Shown: positions 1-6,547 of the stretch, in pieces
Layout of the letters: every line of letters starts with the position of its first letter
How positions within the stretch are numbered: position 1 is the stretch's first letter
DNA from: Melioribacteraceae bacterium
Lineage (GTDB): Bacteria > Bacteroidota > Ignavibacteria > Ignavibacteriales > Melioribacteraceae
Length of the DNA: 6,547 nt
NCBI GenBank assembly: GCA_026987055.1
Contig: JALSNL010000431.1
Span: 1 to 6,547 of the forward strand
Reading direction: 5' to 3'
Position numbers and translations under genes: made by a program
The notes under the pieces: generated by a model
Databases searched by the model: none
Told to the model about the DNA's origin: nothing
What the model saw: the letters and a program-made list of their open reading frames with translations, nothing else

Positions 1-144
1 ACAACAACCGAAAACTTATACACGAAACAATAATGATTAGTTTTTTATTATATAAGTTAGCAGTTATTTTGTAAACAAATAAAAGTAACAGCAGGCTTTA
101 TGCCGGCGTTCAAATACATTGTGTAAATCTTAAAAAATAAACAG
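1..144. other. Non-coding leader upstream of the GHL10 gene
   Basis: This stretch contains no supportable gene. Each + frame could hold a few C-terminal codons of a gene ending here (for example a stop at 31-33 or at 72-74), but none can be recognised. The last 30 bases before the ATG at 145 are A-rich (taaaaaataaacag) with no Shine-Dalgarno, which is normal for Bacteroidota-like starts. A TATTTTG at about 64-70 resembles the TAnnTTTG -7 element of this group but is one base short, and no good -33 partner was found. The promoter of the downstream gene is therefore not assigned. Confidence 0.5.
87..110. repeat. G+C-rich imperfect hairpin in the leader
   Basis: AAC (87-89) pairs with GTT (108-110), and GCAGGC (91-96) pairs with GCCGGC (102-107) with one A/G mismatch. 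One A is bulged at 90 and the loop is TTTAT. The element stands out as the only G+C-rich stretch in an AT-rich leader. It is not followed by a T-run on the + strand, so it is not a canonical terminator. It could be a dispersed intergenic hairpin repeat, the end of an upstream transcript, or a 5'-UTR structure of the gene at 145. The pairing is seen in the sequence; the function is unknown. Confidence 0.45.
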
Positions 145-1839
145 ATGAAAAAAACATATTATTTAATCACAATATTATTTTTTACACAAATTGTTTTTGC
201 TCAGCAAATTAAAAGAGAAACCAGAGCTGTGTGGGTTTCAACAAATTTTGGTTTGGATTGGCCTCCTAAAACATTTAATGCAGAAGAGCAGAAAGAAAGC
301 TTACGACAAATTTTTATTAATTTGCACAACAAACATTTCAATACTGTTTACTTTCAAGTAAGAAGCAGCGGAACGGTAATGTATAATTCATCATTAGAAC
401 CTTTCTCTCCTTATCTAACCGGAACTGTAGGAACTGCACCGGAATACGACCCATTGGAATATGCAATCGAATTAGGTAAAAGATATGGAATTGAAGTTCA
501 TGCTTGGATTAATATGGTGCGATGTTTTGTTGGAACTAACGAAAATATTTTATTAAGTCCTTTTCATATTCGTAATATCCATCCGGAATGGACTAAAAGA
601 ATAATGAATAAAAATGGAACGCTTTCCTATTGGCTTAATCCGGGACTTTATGAGGTACAAGAATATTTAACCAGAATAATGTTAGAAATAGCTGCTAATT
701 ATGACGTTGACGGAATTCATTTGGATTTTTTCAGATATCCAAATAAATATTTTGATGATGAAATTGAGTATAAAAAATTTGGAAGCGGTTTTACAAAAGA
801 AAATTGGCGAAGAAATAATTTAACTCAGATATTAACTGAGTTTAAGCGTAGAGTTCATCCTAAAAATCCTTTTTTAAAAATTGGTGTAACTCCTATTGGA
901 ATTAGGGAAAACTTAAAAGGCGCAACCGGTATTGAAGGATTTCATTCCGTGTATCAAGATACCGAGCTTTGGTTAAAAGAAAGTCTTGTGGATTATTTAA
1001 CTCCTCAAATTTATTGGACTTTTGAAAATAATCCCAGATTTGCTGTTCTTGCGGAAGATTGGGTAAAAAAATCTTATGGGAAAAATATTGTTCTGGGTTT
1101 AGCAGCATATAAAAAGCAAGTTAAATTAGAACTTAACGAAATGATAAATTTATCAAAAAAAATAAATGCTGCCGGAATTGCTATTTTCAGATATAGTGAT
1201 ATTGCGAATATTCAAGATTCTTATTTTACAGATTTGGCCTTTCCTAAAAATATGAGATGGAAATATAATGCAGCAACGGATGATAATTTTACTACGTTAA
1301 AACCGGAAATAATAATTACCAAACCCGACGAAGTTAATATCTCTTTGAAAAATTTTAATTCTGCCTCCAATAAAATCAGATATTTTTTGTTAAATGATTT
1401 TACCGAAAATAAATTAGTTTCATCAAAATTATTTATACCCCGCAAAAATAAAATAAAATTAGAATTTGAAAATCCTAAATATTTAACATACAAATATAAA
1501 CTAAAGCTGGTAGATAGACTTTGGAACGAAGTTGATTCTTCTAACATTACAATTACCGTACCTTATTTAAAATCGTTAAAAGAATCCGCCAATATTTCCA
1601 CAAAAACATTCTTCTTTAATAATAATAACAATGCCGTTCCCTTTATCACTATTTTTTCACCTAAGCCTCAGGATGTGATTTTGGAAATAATTACAAAAGA
1701 GGGTTTGGTAAAACAAGTTATAAAAAAATTAAACTTTGGCAACAATTTTATTACTATTGATAAAAATACTAATTTAATAAAAACCATTAAAATTGTTTAT
1801 AGAAACGGTAAGCTTAGTAATGAAATTAATTTTTATTGA
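145..1839 (+). CDS. Secreted GHL10-family (glycosyl hydrolase-like, former DUF187) protein
   Basis: This encodes a 564-residue exported protein of the GHL10 family (Pfam 'glycosyl hydrolase-like 10', relatives of Bacillus YngK), a TIM-barrel family thought to act on cell-surface or environmental glycans; the substrate is unknown. Residues 1-19 form a signal peptide (Lys-Lys, hydrophobic core, ending VFA before QQ). The barrel spans about 22-365 and shows family landmarks: RAVWVSTNFGLDWPP (27-41), QVRSSG (71-76), YDPLEYAIELGKRYGIEVHAW (101-121), YDVDGIHLDFFRYP (186-199, carrying the likely catalytic-loop Asp), and LTPQIYW (285-291). Residues about 385-475 look like a beta-sandwich or FN3-like module. 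After an Asn run (492-496), the last 55-60 residues form another beta-rich segment that vaguely recalls a type IX secretion C-terminal domain, but it lacks clear motifs. The ATG at 145 is chosen because it gives a complete signal peptide. The gene converges on uvrA with 12 nt between the stop codons. Family assignment is confident; enzyme activity is inferred. Confidence 0.9.
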   Translation: MKKTYYLITILFFTQIVFAQQIKRETRAVWVSTNFGLDWPPKTFNAEEQKESLRQIFINLHNKHFNTVYFQVRSSGTVMYNSSLEPFSPYLTGTVGTAPEYDPLEYAIELGKRYGIEVHAWINMVRCFVGTNENILLSPFHIRNIHPEWTKRIMNKNGTLSYWLNPGLYEVQEYLTRIMLEIAANYDVDGIHLDFFRYPNKYFDDEIEYKKFGSGFTKENWRRNNLTQILTEFKRRVHPKNPFLKIGVTPIGIRENLKGATGIEGFHSVYQDTELWLKESLVDYLTPQIYWTFENNPRFAVLAEDWVKKSYGKNIVLGLAAYKKQVKLELNEMINLSKKINAAGIAIFRYSDIANIQDSYFTDLAFPKNMRWKYNAATDDNFTTLKPEIIITKPDEVNISLKNFNSASNKIRYFLLNDFTENKLVSSKLFIPRKNKIKLEFENPKYLTYKYKLKLVDRLWNEVDSSNITITVPYLKSLKESANISTKTFFFNNNNNAVPFITIFSPKPQDVILEIITKEGLVKQVIKKLNFGNNFITIDKNTNLIKTIKIVYRNGKLSNEINFY

Positions 1840-1858
1840 AATTTAGAAGACTTAATTT
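1839..1858. terminator. Possible weak bidirectional hairpin between convergent genes
   Basis: The 12-nt gap between the GHL10 and uvrA stop codons sits inside an imperfect palindrome. AAATT (1839-1843) and AG (1845-1846) pair with CT (1851-1852) and AATTT (1854-1858), with one T/T mismatch and the loop AAGA. On the + strand it runs into T residues up to 1860. The stem is almost all A/T and would be weak, so termination here is only a guess. Its symmetry around the convergent stops is the reason it is listed. Confidence 0.25.
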
Positions 1859-4623
1859 TTATACAGAACATTTTTTAAGAACTTACCCGTAATGGATTTT
1901 TCATTTTGTGCAATTTCTTCAGGTGTTCCGGTAGCAACTATTTCACCGCCTTTGTCTCCGGCATCCGGTCCCAAATCAATTATATAATCGGCACTTTTTA
2001 TTACATCTAAGTTATGCTCTATTATTACTACGGAATTATTATTTTCTACAAGGACATTAAAACATTCCAGCAACTTATCAATATCATCAAAATGCAAACC
2101 GGTTGTGGGTTCATCAAAAATAAAGAGTGTGTGTTTATTTTTCTTTTCGCTAATTAAATGTCTGGCAAGCTTAATGCGTTGCGCTTCTCCGCCGGATAGT
2201 GTATTGGAAGGTTGCCCCAAATGAATATAACCTAAACCTACATCCGAAAGTACTTTAAGATAATTCATAATTCTGTTATTACCTTCAAAAAACTTAGCTG
2301 CTTCTTCAACTGTAAAATTAAGTACATCAACAATATTTTTACCACGGTATGTTATGTCTCTTATTTCTTTTTTAAATCTTGTTCCTTTGCAATCTTCACA
2401 TTCCAAATAAAGATCGGCTAGGAACTGCATTTCAATTTTTACGTAACCTTCGCCTTTGCAAGTTTCACACCTACCGCCATCAACGTTAAATGAAAAATGA
2501 CCCGGCTTGTAACCTCTTACTCTGGCTTGCGGCGTTTTAGAAAATAATTCACGTATTAAATCAAAACCTCTTATATAGCTAATAGGATTGGACCTTGGCG
2601 ATTTCCCGATTGGTGATTGATCTACAATCTCTATATCTTCAATTGATATTATTCCTTCGATAGATTCATATTGTCCTATTGCCTTGGGAGATTTACCCAA
2701 CATTTTAGCAATTCCACCGTAAAGAATATCATGAACAAGTGTGGACTTGCCCGAACCGCTGACGCCGGTAATAACCACTAATTTATTTAATGGAATTTCA
2801 ACATTTATATTTTTTAAATTATGCTGATTTGCTCCTACTATTTTTATTATTCTTGTTTCTTCTGTTCTTCTAACTTCGGGAATTTTTATTTCCTTTTTGC
2901 CTGCAAGGTACAAACCGGTTAAGGAATCGGGATTAGTTTTTATTTCATCATAAGTTCCGCTTGCCGTTATTTTTCCGCCTTTGATTCCTGCTTTAGGTCC
3001 AACATCAAAAATAAGATCGGCTTCTTTCATCATATCGGCATCATGTTCAACAACTAGCACCGTGTTTCCCATATCACGTAAGGATTTTAATATATTTATC
3101 AATTTATAATTATCTCTCGGATGAAGTCCGATACTTGGTTCGTCCAAAACATAAAGAGTTCCAATTAATGCAGAGCCGATTGATGTAGCTAAATTTATGC
3201 GTTGTGTTTCCCCGCCGGAAAGTGTACTGCTAAGTCGGTCTAAAGTTAAGTAACCAAGTCCTACATTATTTAAGAACTGTAACCGTTTAACAATTTCTTT
3301 TAGAATACTTTCGGCAATTGCAGTTTCATATTCGGTTAATTTTAATTCTTGGAAAAATACCAGAAGTTTTTCAATAGGTATTTTAATCAAATCGGCAATT
3401 GATTTAAAATTAATTTTAACTTGCAAAGCATCTTTTCTTAATCTGGAACCATCGCATTCATAACATTTTGTATATCCTCTGTATTTACTAAGCAAAACAC
3501 GAATATGCATTTTATACGATTTTTGTTCCAGCTTTTTGAAGAACTTATCTATTCCAATAAATTTATCAAATCCTTTATGGATAAGTTTTTTTTGTTCTTC
3601 CGTTAATTTTTTATATGGCACATCAAGAGGTATTTTATATTGTTTGGAAAGACGAACCAAATCACGTAAATGTTTGCTAAATTTAAGAGTTCTCCACGGA
3701 GCTATAGCACCTTCCAGTAAAGTAAGATTTGCATTGGGAATAACTCTTTCCATATCTATTCCAATTGTTTTACCAAAACCTTGGCAAACCGGACAAGCGC
3801 CATAAGGATTGTTAAAAGAAAAGAATCTTGGTTCAGGTTCTTCGTATTTAATTCCGCAACACTCGTAAGAATTATTAAAATGTGTTATCTCATTTGTTTC
3901 CACATCAATTACAACAAGCTTGCCTTCTCCTTCTTTAAAAGTTATTTCTATTGAATCCGCTAATAATTCTCTAACCTTACCTTTTCTAATTTTAAATCTA
4001 TCAATAACAACAAATACATTTTTTTTACTTCGGGGAATTTTTTCTATTGTATTTATATCATTTAATTTACCATTATAAAAAACTCTGTAAAAACCTTTTT
4101 TCTTAAGAAGAGAAAATTCTTCGGCCATATTTCTTCCCGAATGCTCGTGCAAAGGAAATCCCATATAAAATTTAGCACCTTCTTCTTTGGTTTCCAGATA
4201 TTCCGATACGGTTTTAACAGTATCTTTTTTTACTATTTCACCACAATTAGAACAATATGTAATTCCAATTCTGGCAAATAAAAGTCTTAAGTAATCATAA
4301 ATTTCCGTAGATGTTCCTACAGTAGATCGCGGATTACGTGCACCTTTTTTTTGTTCAATTGCCACTGCCGGCGAAATTCCGTAAATAAAATCTACTTCCG
4401 GTTTATTCATTCGTGCTAAGAATTGGCGAGCATAGGAAGAGAGGCTTTCAACAAATCTTCTTTGTCCTTCTGCATAAATTGTATCAAAAACCAAAGATGA
4501 TTTTCCGCTACCGCTAACACCTGTAAAAACCACAAGTTTATTCTTTGGTATTTCCAGATCAATGTTTTTCAGATTATGTTCTCTGGCACCTTTTACTATT
4601 ATTTTTTTATCTGAAGCTGAAAT
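1852..4623 (-). CDS. uvrA: UvrABC system protein A, excision-repair ATPase; probable ATT start
   Basis: UvrA is the cytoplasmic DNA-damage sensor of nucleotide excision repair; it dimerises, scans DNA and loads UvrB. If translation starts at the ATT at 4623-4621 the protein has 923 residues, close to the roughly 940 of E. coli UvrA. In that numbering the first Walker [10 protein letters not shown] is at 35-43, and the UvrB-binding and insertion regions lie at about 120-430. The first signature LSGGETQRI is at 468-476 and Walker [13 protein letters not shown] at 490-501. The second ATPase has Walker [10 protein letters not shown] at 620-628, signature LSGGEAQR at 809-816 and Walker [12 protein letters not shown] at 834-844. 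The C-terminal zinc module uses C719, C722, C742 and C745. The zinc knuckle before [12 protein letters not shown] is odd, with CC in place of CxxC. The first ATG/GTG/TTG in frame is a GTG at 4533, which would delete 30 residues including the conserved [15 protein letters not shown] strand, so it is unlikely to be the start. The in-frame TAA at 4629-4627 blocks any further extension. Confidence 0.95.
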   Translation of the reverse strand: MSASDKKIIVKGAREHNLKNIDLEIPKNKLVVFTGVSGSGKSSLVFDTIYAEGQRRFVESLSSYARQFLARMNKPEVDFIYGISPAVAIEQKKGARNPRSTVGTSTEIYDYLRLLFARIGITYCSNCGEIVKKDTVKTVSEYLETKEEGAKFYMGFPLHEHSGRNMAEEFSLLKKKGFYRVFYNGKLNDINTIEKIPRSKKNVFVVIDRFKIRKGKVRELLADSIEITFKEGEGKLVVIDVETNEITHFNNSYECCGIKYEEPEPRFFSFNNPYGACPVCQGFGKTIGIDMERVIPNANLTLLEGAIAPWRTLKFSKHLRDLVRLSKQYKIPLDVPYKKLTEEQKKLIHKGFDKFIGIDKFFKKLEQKSYKMHIRVLLSKYRGYTKCYECDGSRLRKDALQVKINFKSIADLIKIPIEKLLVFFQELKLTEYETAIAESILKEIVKRLQFLNNVGLGYLTLDRLSSTLSGGETQRINLATSIGSALIGTLYVLDEPSIGLHPRDNYKLINILKSLRDMGNTVLVVEHDADMMKEADLIFDVGPKAGIKGGKITASGTYDEIKTNPDSLTGLYLAGKKEIKIPEVRRTEETRIIKIVGANQHNLKNINVEIPLNKLVVITGVSGSGKSTLVHDILYGGIAKMLGKSPKAIGQYESIEGIISIEDIEIVDQSPIGKSPRSNPISYIRGFDLIRELFSKTPQARVRGYKPGHFSFNVDGGRCETCKGEGYVKIEMQFLADLYLECEDCKGTRFKKEIRDITYRGKNIVDVLNFTVEEAAKFFEGNNRIMNYLKVLSDVGLGYIHLGQPSNTLSGGEAQRIKLARHLISEKKNKHTLFIFDEPTTGLHFDDIDKLLECFNVLVENNNSVVIIEHNLDVIKSADYIIDLGPDAGDKGGEIVATGTPEEIAQNEKSITGKFLKNVLYKN

Positions 4624-4636
4624 TTTTTAACAACCT
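4621..4636 (-). promoter_or_regulatory. Unusual uvrA translation-initiation region
   Basis: Read on the - strand, the region is AGG TTG TT, then six A, then TTT. The uvrA frame is closed by TAA (4629-4627), followed by AAA and ATT (4623-4621). The next residues, [13 protein letters not shown], match the usual UvrA N-terminus if ATT is read as the initiator Met. No Shine-Dalgarno lies at a good distance; AGG at 4636-4634 is about 10 nt upstream. A TTG at 4633-4631 lies in the neighbouring frame and would join the uvrA frame if the A6 run were one base shorter. The alternatives are a rare ATT start or a homopolymer error. Confidence 0.5.
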
Positions 4637-4643
4637 ATTTATT

Positions 4644-4677
4644 TGAAAATATTTAAAAAGGAAAGATAATAACAAAA
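4644..4677 (-). promoter_or_regulatory. Possible Bacteroidota-type promoter for uvrA (weak)
   Basis: On the - strand, TTTTG (4677-4673) is followed after 21 nt by TATTTTCA (4651-4644). This has the layout of the TTTG / TAnnTTTG promoter of the group, but the -7 element mismatches at its last two positions. It would place the transcript start about 15 nt before the proposed ATT codon. No SOS-type operator was recognised nearby. This is a motif resemblance only. Confidence 0.18.
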
Positions 4678-4739
4678 CCGTTTACATAAAGATTTTATTT
4701 TTTTTGTGAGAATATATTATTTCACTAGTTTTTAGCAGA

Positions 4740-4776
4740 AAAATAGGAACGCAGATTTTTATGATTGCTTATGATT
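4740..4776. repeat. Possible dispersed-repeat remnant with ATGATT direct repeats
   Basis: The + strand segment reads AAAATAGGAACGCAGATTTT followed by TATGATTGCTTATGATT. It contains ATGATT twice (4761-4766 and 4771-4776), ten bases apart. From memory, short 'AATCATAAAAATCTGCGTTCC'-like phrases (here on the - strand) recur between genes in Bacteroidota and relatives, which makes this look like a degenerate copy of such a repeat. It has no coding capacity. Recurrence cannot be verified within this window. Confidence 0.3.
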
Positions 4777-4794
4777 TTTTACAAAAAAAATCAT
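4771..4794. repeat. Perfect AT-rich palindrome over the MCE gene stop codon
   Basis: ATGATTTTTT (4771-4780) is an exact inverted copy of AAAAAATCAT (4785-4794), with the loop ACAA. The right arm includes the TGA stop of the MCE gene (complement of 4791-4793). On the - strand, the direction in which that gene is read, the hairpin is not followed by a U-run and has only one G-C pair per arm. It is at best a weak terminator or a 3'-end stabiliser for the Mla-type transcript before uvrA. Confidence 0.45.
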
Positions 4795-5831
4795 TCTACT
4801 TTTTGTTTTACTTTTTCTTCCAATTCTTTTAATTCTTTTATTTTTTTATCCAATTTTTCTTGCTGACGATATAAATTTTCAATTTTCTTATCTAAATTCA
4901 ATTCATATTCCGATTTTTTCCAATAACCACGCTCTTCAAAATATTTTTTGAATAACCAATTATGCTTTAGAGCTTCCATATTTTCGGCAAAAGCTTCTGC
5001 TCCTTCTTTAGCTGCATCTGTAGATCTTGTAACATTACTAATTATAGTTTTAATTGAATCATAAGAACTTTCGTCTGCAATTAAAGCTCCTAAAGCACCT
5101 TCTCCACCTTCTATTCTTGCAATTACCCTTCGTAAATCTAAAGCCGCAGAATCTACATTGTTTACAATCTCATCAATGCCGGATCCTATTCCAACAATAA
5201 AATCTGTCATTTTCTCTAATTTATTTACCATTAATTTTAAACTTGTGTCAGCAGATTGTACTATTTTTACGGAGGAATAATAGAGTTCATCATCATTTAT
5301 TATTTTACCCATTGTTCCTTCACCGCTATTAACTTTTGAAAGTGTAATAGCAAATTCTTTAGTAAGTTCTTTCATATATTTCATAATATCTTGTGTCTCG
5401 GAAACTATTTGCGTCATGTTAACCGGAGCTTTAGACATAATTACACCATTATTACTTACAATATCATACTCATTTGTTCCCGGCGAAATTGATATTAATT
5501 TACTGCCGATTACACCTTCTGTTTCTATTGATGCTTCGCTATTCATTCTAATAAACTGCATTACTTCCTGTTTAATTCTCATTGTAACTTCAACTCTGTT
5601 GGTTTCGCTATTATTAAGTTTAATATCTTTTACACTGCCAACTGTTAAGCCGTTCAATCTTACCGAAGCACCTGTTCTTAAACCTTCTATATTTTGAAAA
5701 TAAGTTCTTACAATTACATTTTTACTAAAAAGAGAATTTTTATTTCCTACAAGAAATATGGCAAGTACAATTAAAATGGTTCCGAGGAAAATAAATAAAC
5801 CCAGTCTTGCACCTTCCAGTTGCTTAAACAT
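4791..5831 (-). CDS. mlaD: MCE/MlaD-family lipid-binding protein of an ABC transporter
   Basis: This 346-residue inner-membrane-anchored periplasmic protein belongs to the MCE (mammalian cell entry) family, whose members form hexameric rings that pass phospholipids or other hydrophobic molecules to or from an MlaE/MlaF-type transporter. A short cytoplasmic N-terminus is followed by one membrane helix (about 11-29) and an MCE domain (about 39-118, with FQNIEGLRTGASVRLNGLTVG and a terminal IGSKLISISPG). The C-terminal part is helical. It holds two related segments, SGEGTMGKIINDDELYYSSV (169-188) and a GEGALGALIADESSYDSI match (243-260), then KHNWLFKKYFEERGYW (289-304). It ends in a Lys/Glu-rich coiled coil (about 313-346). 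It is much longer than E. coli MlaD (about 180 residues) and resembles the longer forms of Bacteroidota and relatives. The ATG follows an A-rich AAAAAGG Shine-Dalgarno by 7 nt. The ATPase gene ends 12 nt upstream, so the two are surely co-transcribed. The substrate cannot be told from sequence, and the symbol reflects family, not proven orthology. Confidence 0.9.
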   Translation of the reverse strand: MFKQLEGARLGLFIFLGTILIVLAIFLVGNKNSLFSKNVIVRTYFQNIEGLRTGASVRLNGLTVGSVKDIKLNNSETNRVEVTMRIKQEVMQFIRMNSEASIETEGVIGSKLISISPGTNEYDIVSNNGVIMSKAPVNMTQIVSETQDIMKYMKELTKEFAITLSKVNSGEGTMGKIINDDELYYSSVKIVQSADTSLKLMVNKLEKMTDFIVGIGSGIDEIVNNVDSAALDLRRVIARIEGGEGALGALIADESSYDSIKTIISNVTRSTDAAKEGAEAFAENMEALKHNWLFKKYFEERGYWKKSEYELNLDKKIENLYRQQEKLDKKIKELKELEEKVKQKVE

Positions 5832-5838
5832 TATATTA

Positions 5839-5845
5839 CCTTTTT
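5839..5845 (-). promoter_or_regulatory. Ribosome binding site of the MCE gene
   Basis: Read on the - strand, the ATPase stop TAA runs straight into AAAGG, followed by 7 nt and the ATG at 5831. This is a good Shine-Dalgarno at good spacing, and it overlaps the end of the upstream gene, supporting coupled translation of the pair. It fixes the start of the MCE protein, which also begins right before its membrane helix. Confidence 0.6.
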
Positions 5846-6547
5846 ATGTTATTAAATTTGTACTGAAAAAATTTTGTAAATATTTATCATTTGAATTTGT
5901 TAATTCTTCAAGAGTTCCTTCGTAAGCTATTTTAGCATCTTTTAGAAATATTGCTCTATCGGCAATAATATTGGCACAAATAAGATCGTGCGTAACTATT
6001 ATTGACGTCATGTTCAATTCTTTCTGTAAATCTCTAATCAGTTCGCTTATTTCTTTGGAAGAAATCGGGTCTAAACCTGTTGTTGGTTCGTCATAAAAAA
6101 TTACTTCGGGATCCGTAATAATTGAACGCGCCAATCCAATTCTCTTCTTCATACCACCGGAAAGTTCTGATGGCATTTTATCAATTGCTTCACGTAACGA
6201 AACCAAATCCAAAGTATGAATAATTTTTTCTTCGGCTTCTTTTGGTGTTACTTTAACATTTCTTGTTAAATGGAACGCCAGATTTTCCCTTACCGTCATT
6301 GAATCATACAAAGCAGCACCTTGAAATAAAAAACTGGTATGCTTTCTAATTTTGTTTAATTCTTTATGCGAAACTTTTGTAACATCTTTTCCTTTGATAT
6401 AAATATTTCCACTATCGGGTTTAAGCAAGCCGATAATACATTTTAGCAAAACACTTTTACCTGTTCCGCTTCTACCGAAGACTACAAGATTTTCTCCGGT
6501 TTTTACATCAAGTGAAATATTATCGAGAATAATATTATCACCGAATG
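5844..6547 (-). CDS. mlaF: MlaF-type ABC transporter ATPase, 5' end outside the window
   Basis: This is the cytoplasmic ATPase subunit of an MCE-type lipid transporter. It would bind an MlaE-like permease and power substrate movement through the neighbouring MCE protein. The frame is open to the window edge, and 233 residues are visible, beginning FGDNIILDNISL. Since this segment normally lies about 10-12 residues from the start of such ATPases, only a short N-terminus is missing. In visible numbering, Walker A GRSGTGKS is at 24-31, the Q-loop FLFQGAALYDSMTVREN at 72-88, the signature LSGGMKKRIGLARS at 128-141, Walker B VIFYDEPTTGLDP at 148-160 and the switch His in VTHD at 186. The GAALYDSMTV and LSGGMKKR forms are typical of the MlaF/Mkl subgroup and, with the adjacent MCE gene, set it apart from other ABC families. 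A TTG at 6449 is an internal Leu codon just after Walker A, not a start. Confidence 0.92.
   Translation of the reverse strand, partial: FGDNIILDNISLDVKTGENLVVFGRSGTGKSVLLKCIIGLLKPDSGNIYIKGKDVTKVSHKELNKIRKHTSFLFQGAALYDSMTVRENLAFHLTRNVKVTPKEAEEKIIHTLDLVSLREAIDKMPSELSGGMKKRIGLARSIITDPEVIFYDEPTTGLDPISSKEISELIRDLQKELNMTSIIVTHDLICANIIADRAIFLKDAKIAYEGTLEELTNSNDKYLQNFFSTNLIT

Noticed and set aside
50..115. Integron attC-like site around the leader hairpin
   Set aside because: AAC and GTT ends are present, but the core GTTRRRY and the second pair of boxes are missing, the element is too short, and no integrase is in view.
902..1547. Two - strand open frames (902-1108 and 1221-1547) opposite the GHL10 gene
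   Set aside because: They are shadows of a gene with strong family motifs, and their products show no recognisable domain.
3536..3805. + strand open frame opposite uvrA
   Set aside because: It is antisense to well-conserved UvrA sequence and has no domain or translation signal of its own.
4531..4533. GTG at 4533 as the uvrA start
   Set aside because: It would remove the conserved N-terminal strand [15 protein letters not shown] and start the protein four residues before Walker A. These 30 upstream residues are clearly under coding constraint.
5416..5697. + strand open frame opposite the MCE gene
   Set aside because: Its hydrophobic look is a by-product of the opposite strand of the MCE domain; no start signal or family match is visible.
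6447..6449. TTG at 6449 as the start of the ABC ATPase
   Set aside because: The frame continues upstream through Walker A (GRSGTGKS) to the window edge, so this is an internal leucine codon of a gene cut by the window.
1..6547. CRISPR array, tRNA, rRNA, transposase or phage genes
   Set aside because: No regularly spaced repeats, no cloverleaf-like or rRNA segments and no transposase or phage motifs were found on either strand by eye.

Overview
This is an AT-rich window from a Gram-negative bacterium. It is most likely a member of the Bacteroidota/Chlorobiota/Ignavibacteriota (FCB) group. The placement rests on three things: an MlaD/MlaF-type lipid transport locus (which implies an outer membrane), a secreted GHL10-type glycosidase, and A-rich translation starts that mostly lack a strong Shine-Dalgarno. 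No rRNA or other phylogenetic marker is present, so the group is an inference.

Layout: positions 1-144 are non-coding as far as can be seen and hold one conspicuous G+C-rich hairpin (87-110). A secreted GHL10-family protein runs on the + strand (145-1839). It converges, with only 12 nt between the stop codons, on uvrA, which runs on the - strand (1852 to about 4623). A 167-nt gap (4624-4790) lies upstream of uvrA and carries an AT-rich palindrome and a possible dispersed-repeat remnant. Beyond it, also on the - strand, lie an MCE/MlaD-type substrate-binding protein (4791-5831) and, 12 nt further upstream, its ABC ATPase (MlaF type). The ATPase is cut by the right-hand window edge.

How the genes work together: the ATPase and MCE protein form one operon-like pair. 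They would act with an MlaE-type permease, probably encoded just outside the window, to move phospholipid or another hydrophobic substrate between the inner and outer membranes. UvrA is the damage-recognition ATPase of nucleotide excision repair and is functionally unrelated. It is co-directional with the Mla-type genes but separated from them by the 167-nt gap. The GHL10 protein is probably a periplasmic or surface carbohydrate-active enzyme.

The most notable point is that uvrA has no ATG, GTG or TTG that could start a full-length protein. The conserved N-terminus is present and in frame, but it runs up to an ATT codon just after a stop. This suggests a rare ATT start or a one-base error in an A6 run. 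Otherwise the genes are recognisable families in an ordinary arrangement, and I see no evidence of a new biological system.
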